64,000 nt of DNA from Roseiarcus sp963816065 (lineage in GTDB: Bacteria; Pseudomonadota; Alphaproteobacteria; Rhizobiales; Beijerinckiaceae), in assembly GCA_963816065.1 (NCBI GenBank), contig CAWFJG010000019.1, positions 1 through 64,000 on the forward strand, written 5' to 3'. The notes under the pieces are model-generated. The model was not told where the DNA came from. It searched no databases and saw only the letters and a list, made by a program, of their open reading frames with translations. A program made the translations under genes and the position numbers. This document shows positions 62,971 through 64,000 of the stretch, in pieces (position 1 is the first letter of the stretch; every line of letters begins with the position of its first letter).

Positions 62971-64000
62971 TCAAAGACGTTGAAAGTCAGTCCGAGCGAG
63001 GCGGCAGACCGCCGCCTTTCCGCACGCTAAGGATTTCACCGTTTCGAGCCGCGGCTGGCGCACGACGGCGCTGACGACGGCGAGCACGGCGACATTGAGA
63101 ACGAGCGCGGCGATGCCGATGTTCACGTCGTCGAGAGCCGGGGGCAGAAACGGCAGCAGCTTGGCCAGGGTCAGATGCTGCGTGGACGTCAGCGCCACCA
63201 TGGCGACGCCCGTGGCGATGCCTGCAATGGCGCCGGCGGAGCTTACCGGATTGCGCGGCAGGAGGCTCGCGATCAACGCGGGAAAAAGCTGGGTGACGAA
63301 GGCGTAGCCCATCAGCAGCAGCGCCACGATGGTCTGGCTGCCGCCGATCGCAAACGAGACCGCGACCAAGGCCCACATCGGAACGGAGGCGCGCGCGATC
63401 AGCGCGATGCGATCGGGATTGGCGACGCCGGCCAGCGGCGCGACAAGGTCGTTGGCGAACAGGGTCGCGGCGGACATCAGGATCAACGAACCCGGCACCA
63501 GCGCGGTCAAGACGCCGGCGCCGCCGATGACGCCGACGAACCATGGGTCGAACGTCTGGATCGAGATCTTGAACAGCGCCAGATCGACGTCGCCGCCCTT
63601 CAAGCCGGGAACCTTCAGCACCGCCGCGAACCCGACAAAGAACACGAACAAGAGGATGAGCTGGTAGAGCGGCAGCACGATCGCGTTCTTGCGGAACACG
63701 CTCTCGTCCCGGGCTGTGAAGAGCGCGCCGAACGAGTGCGGCCACATGTAGAAGCCGAGGGCCGAAAGCAGCACGCTCGATGTGAACCACAGCACGTTCT
63801 GGCCGCGCTCCGGAAGCGCCAGGAAGCCGGGCTTCGCCTCCTCGATCGCGCTGAACATCGCGCCGAATCCGCCGTAAAGGTGAAGCGGCAGGTAGACGCC
63901 CAGGAAGAGAACGACCAGCAGGATGCACACATCCTTGACGACCGCGTTCCAGGCGGAGCCGTGCACGCCTGACACCATCACGTAGGCCGTGACGATCGCC
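62971..64000 (-). CDS. Sodium:solute symporter, C-terminal part (runs off the right edge)
   Basis: The 3' 343 codons of an SSS-family transporter; the gene starts outside the window. Visible: the helix with VMVSGVHGSAWNAVVKDVCILLVVLF, a signature-like region with LWFTSSVLLSALGFYMWPHSF, VGGAG-type loops (GVIGGAGVLTALVPGSLILMSAA), then further helices including GGSQTIVALLLMGYAFVTQLFPALI. The GFYMWPHSFGALFTARDESVFRKNAI text is close to the urea/acetate/amino-acid symporter branch (ActP, PutP relatives) but does not fix the substrate. The C-terminus after the last helix is short (KSLACGKAAVC). Confidence 0.8.
   Translation of the reverse strand, partial: AIVTAYVMVSGVHGSAWNAVVKDVCILLVVLFLGVYLPLHLYGGFGAMFSAIEEAKPGFLALPERGQNVLWFTSSVLLSALGFYMWPHSFGALFTARDESVFRKNAIVLPLYQLILLFVFFVGFAAVLKVPGLKGGDVDLALFKISIQTFDPWFVGVIGGAGVLTALVPGSLILMSAATLFANDLVAPLAGVANPDRIALIARASVPMWALVAVSFAIGGSQTIVALLLMGYAFVTQLFPALIASLLPRNPVSSAGAIAGIATGVAMVALTSTQHLTLAKLLPFLPPALDDVNIGIAALVLNVAVLAVVSAVVRQPRLETVKSLACGKAAVCRLARTDFQRL

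Noticed and set aside
62794..63030. Plus-strand 79-codon frame beginning MTPQPFERAKYRLENDE
   Set aside because: No ribosome binding site, overlaps the 3' end of the symporter gene and has no recognised product.

Overview
The window is about 64 kb of high-GC DNA from an alphaproteobacterium, most likely Hyphomicrobiales (Rhizobiales) of a Beijerinckiaceae/Methylocystaceae-like kind. The order rests on GcrA, a two-domain cold-shock protein, an ECF41 sigma factor beside its carboxymuconolactone-decarboxylase partner, the paired MBL exonuclease and ATP-dependent ligase, and a PEP-CTERM protein. The family-level placement is only a guess. I found no rRNA, tRNA, CRISPR array or phage genes, and one complete insertion sequence.

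Left part (1-23 kb): the 5' end of a secreted protein, MarC, a GT-C-like membrane protein, a SLOG-type DUF2493 protein, the TreZ-TreY trehalose pathway, DUF763, a small lipoprotein, DNA exonuclease plus ligase, a remnant of a berberine-bridge oxidase, a DUF4239 membrane protein, pterin carbinolamine dehydratase, an SDR, a CueO-like multicopper oxidase, transaldolase, GcrA and a DUF5343 protein. Middle part (21-36 kb): an 8-oxoguanine deaminase divergent from an ABC uptake system whose binding protein is separated from its ATPase and permease by a cytochrome c and a methyltransferase; small exported proteins; a ClC channel; MoaC-MoeA; SerA; a PEP-CTERM protein. Right part (36-64 kb): a glycosyltransferase, a DMT exporter, RNase D, a hydrolase, cysteine desulfurase, RpoZ, dual cold-shock protein, DUF192, Ppx/GppA-RlmE, CMD-ECF41, Ogt, an IS1634-family element, an SRPBCC protein, DUF72, YbaK-like deacylase, a beta-lactamase-like esterase, a class II glutamine amidotransferase, LysR plus a TDT transporter, DUF3024-SWIM, a chemoreceptor and the 3' part of a sodium:solute symporter.

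The most unusual feature is a pair of related, non-coding, roughly 235-bp elements (1800-2033 and 30323-30557). Each lies between convergent genes. Each has six or seven GCCTGTT heptamers phased at about 11 bp, then a gap-free 143-bp block with fixed anchors: GCAACC, CGACAA, GATAT, the palindrome CCTGCTAGCAGG, and CGATTTTG-R-GCCG. Spacing between anchors is identical although the intervening sequence has diverged, which suggests a functional regulatory element or RNA locus rather than recent duplication.

Many conserved genes are interrupted by single-base indels, mainly one extra base, densest at 4.5-10.3 kb. Removing one base usually restores the family sequence, so long-read sequence error is the likeliest cause; true decay cannot be excluded. 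Interrupted genes are marked as such, and their boundaries are inferred from the restored reading frames.
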